This document shows, in pieces, positions 62,875-64,000 of a DNA stretch of 64,000 bases. This stretch comes from Vacuolonema iberomarrocanum LEGE 07170 (lineage in GTDB: Bacteria > Cyanobacteriota > Cyanobacteriia > Elainellales > Elainellaceae). The stretch covers positions 32,292 through 96,291 of the forward strand of contig JADEXA010000023.1 in NCBI GenBank assembly GCA_015207365.1, written 5' to 3'. A program made the translations under genes and the position numbers. Position 1 is the first letter of the stretch. Each line of letters starts with the position of its first letter. The notes under the pieces were generated by a model. That model saw only the letters and a list, made by a program, of their open reading frames with translations, was not told the origin of the DNA and searched no databases.

Positions 62875-64000
62875 ATGACTCAAACCGCTACTCGTCCGTC
62901 TACTTCCGCGACTCGTTCAGAGCGCATCGATTATGATGCGCTGCAATCCCTCCCAGAATTGTGGACGATCGCCGCTCAGCGCTTCGGTTCGGTGGTGGCA
63001 CTTCATGATCCCCACGCCACACCAGAGTTGTCGATTACCTTTACAGAGCTGGCGCAGCAGATCCAACAGTTTGCGGCTGGGTTGCAATCCTTAGGGATTC
63101 GCCCCGGAGATCATCTGGCCTTGTTTGCCGACAACCAACCCCGCTGGCTGATTGTGGATCAGGGGATCATGACAGCGGGGGCGATTGACGCGGTGCGGGG
63201 AGCCCAGGCCGATCCAGGTGAGTTGTTCTACATCCTTTCCCACAGTGAAAGTGTGGCACTCGTAATTCAGGATATAGAGACGCTGAAAAAGCTGATTGCC
63301 CAGCCGGAACCGTTACCGGTATCGCGAATTATCTTAATGTCGGATGAAACACCCGAGACCTATGCCGGGTTGGAGGTGCTGACTTTTTCGCAGGTGATGG
63401 CAGCCGGGCAGCAGCATCCCCTGGAAACCATCCCCCGCCAGCGGAAGGATTTGGCGACATTGATGTACACCTCGGGCACGTCGGGGCGTCCGAAGGGTGT
63501 GATGCTGAGCCACCAGAACTTGCTGTCGCAAATTTCGGGGGCGGCGACGGTAGTGGATCTCTATCCAGGCGATCGCATCCTCAGCCTGCTGCCCATTTGG
63601 CACTGTTATGAGCGCACCTTTGAGTACTTCGTTTTTGCCCATGGTTGCACCCAGACTTACACCAACATTCGCCATGTCAAGAAGGATCTAAAAGATTATC
63701 GGCCCAACTATATGGTGGCGGTGCCTCGGCTGTGGGAATCCATTTACGAGGGCATTCAGAAGCAGTTTCGCGACCAGCCGACCAGTAAGCAAAAGCTCGT
63801 GCGGTTTTTCCTGAAACAGAGCGATCGCTACATCAAAGCTCGCCGCACCTGGCAAGACCTGAATCTAGAGCATCTCAATCCTTCCGGAACCGATAAGCTC
63901 AAGGCACTGGTGCAAATGGTGGTTTTTGCCCCACTTCATTGGTTGGGCGATCGCATAGTCTACCAAAAAATTCGGGCCGGGGTGGGGGGCAATCTAAAGT
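62875..64000 (+). CDS. aas: Long-chain acyl-CoA/acyl-ACP synthetase, N-terminal part (runs off window)
   Basis: 375 codons are visible from the ATG at 62875 (AGGAG upstream); the 3' end is outside. An AMP-forming ligase: the P-loop-like MYTSGTSGRPKGVMLSHQN motif, LLPIWHCYERTFEYF and VAVPRLWESIYEGIQKQF are seen in order. The HCYERT and PRLWESIYEG segments are typical of the long-chain group that includes cyanobacterial Aas, which recycles free fatty acids into acyl-ACP. The distinction from a FadD-type acyl-CoA ligase rests on taxonomic expectation, not on a visible residue. Confidence 0.85.
   Translation, partial: MTQTATRPSTSATRSERIDYDALQSLPELWTIAAQRFGSVVALHDPHATPELSITFTELAQQIQQFAAGLQSLGIRPGDHLALFADNQPRWLIVDQGIMTAGAIDAVRGAQADPGELFYILSHSESVALVIQDIETLKKLIAQPEPLPVSRIILMSDETPETYAGLEVLTFSQVMAAGQQHPLETIPRQRKDLATLMYTSGTSGRPKGVMLSHQNLLSQISGAATVVDLYPGDRILSLLPIWHCYERTFEYFVFAHGCTQTYTNIRHVKKDLKDYRPNYMVAVPRLWESIYEGIQKQFRDQPTSKQKLVRFFLKQSDRYIKARRTWQDLNLEHLNPSGTDKLKALVQMVVFAPLHWLGDRIVYQKIRAGVGGNLK

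Noticed and set aside
1..64000. CRISPR arrays, prophage modules, complete insertion sequences and replication origins
   Set aside because: No regular spacer-repeat pattern, no transposase or capsid-type gene and no DnaA-box cluster were seen. The only recombinase is the broken integrase at 25834-26520.

Overview
The window comes from a cyanobacterium, probably a filamentous one of the Leptolyngbya/Oscillatoriales kind. The octamer GCGATCGC (HIP1) occurs dozens of times inside and between genes. Several genes belong to families known mainly from cyanobacteria: the DUF3038/DUF4335 pair, an SLH-domain lipoprotein, a ChlH-type chelatase, an acyl-ACP synthetase-like ligase and a fused LRR-kinase. 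No tRNA, rRNA or CRISPR array was found.

Layout. 1-542 is the end of icd. 0.6-11.1 kb is a fluid region of small accessory genes (APH(6)-like kinase, HXXEE protein, DUF2267, SDR + MFS transporter, a Cache-domain histidine kinase, VOC protein). It also holds at least four broken genes (GNAT, NmrA-like, an HTH regulator, a gamma-glutamylcyclotransferase) and several repeats. 11.3-15.9 kb, all on the minus strand, carries a persulfide dioxygenase, a TauE/SafE exporter and cydAB. This reads as a sulfide and respiration group. 16.3-22.6 kb holds NurA, an ABC1/UbiB kinase, an LRR-protein kinase and an SLH lipoprotein. 22.7-26.5 kb holds an AraC regulator divergent from an NmrA-like gene, a secreted cupin protein flanked by a duplicated NmrA tail, and a decayed integron-type integrase split by a hairpin element. 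26.5-30.4 kb is a large ChlH/CobN-type chelatase subunit.

31.1-32.9 kb is a small stress-type cluster (helical protein, Pmp3, holin-like membrane protein). 32.9-42.9 kb holds a WG-repeat protein, an M42 peptidase, a SWIM protein, an S9 peptidase, a HigBA toxin-antitoxin pair, a HEAT fragment and a YwiC-like protein. 43.0-45.1 kb is a two-gene unit of a caspase-like protease and a small partner protein, a candidate conflict or cell-death module. 45.6-49.1 kb holds a secreted MsrA-MsrB fusion and a two-component system. 49.2-54.0 kb holds tsaB, a LivF-type ATPase, a ferredoxin, a subtilase-like protein and rpe. 54.4-57.2 kb is a division pair: a single-pass coiled-coil protein that may be FtsL-like, followed by an FtsI/PBP2 transpeptidase. 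58-62.4 kb holds an OmpA-like protein, a conserved hypothetical, DUF4335, DUF3038 and DUF427. The window ends inside an acyl-CoA/acyl-ACP ligase.

The most striking non-coding content is a set of roughly 90-110 bp non-autonomous elements. Each has a near-perfect GC-rich hairpin core and short terminal inverted repeats, and most are flanked by TA. One (26328-26422) interrupts the integrase, and removing it with one TA restores the reading frame.
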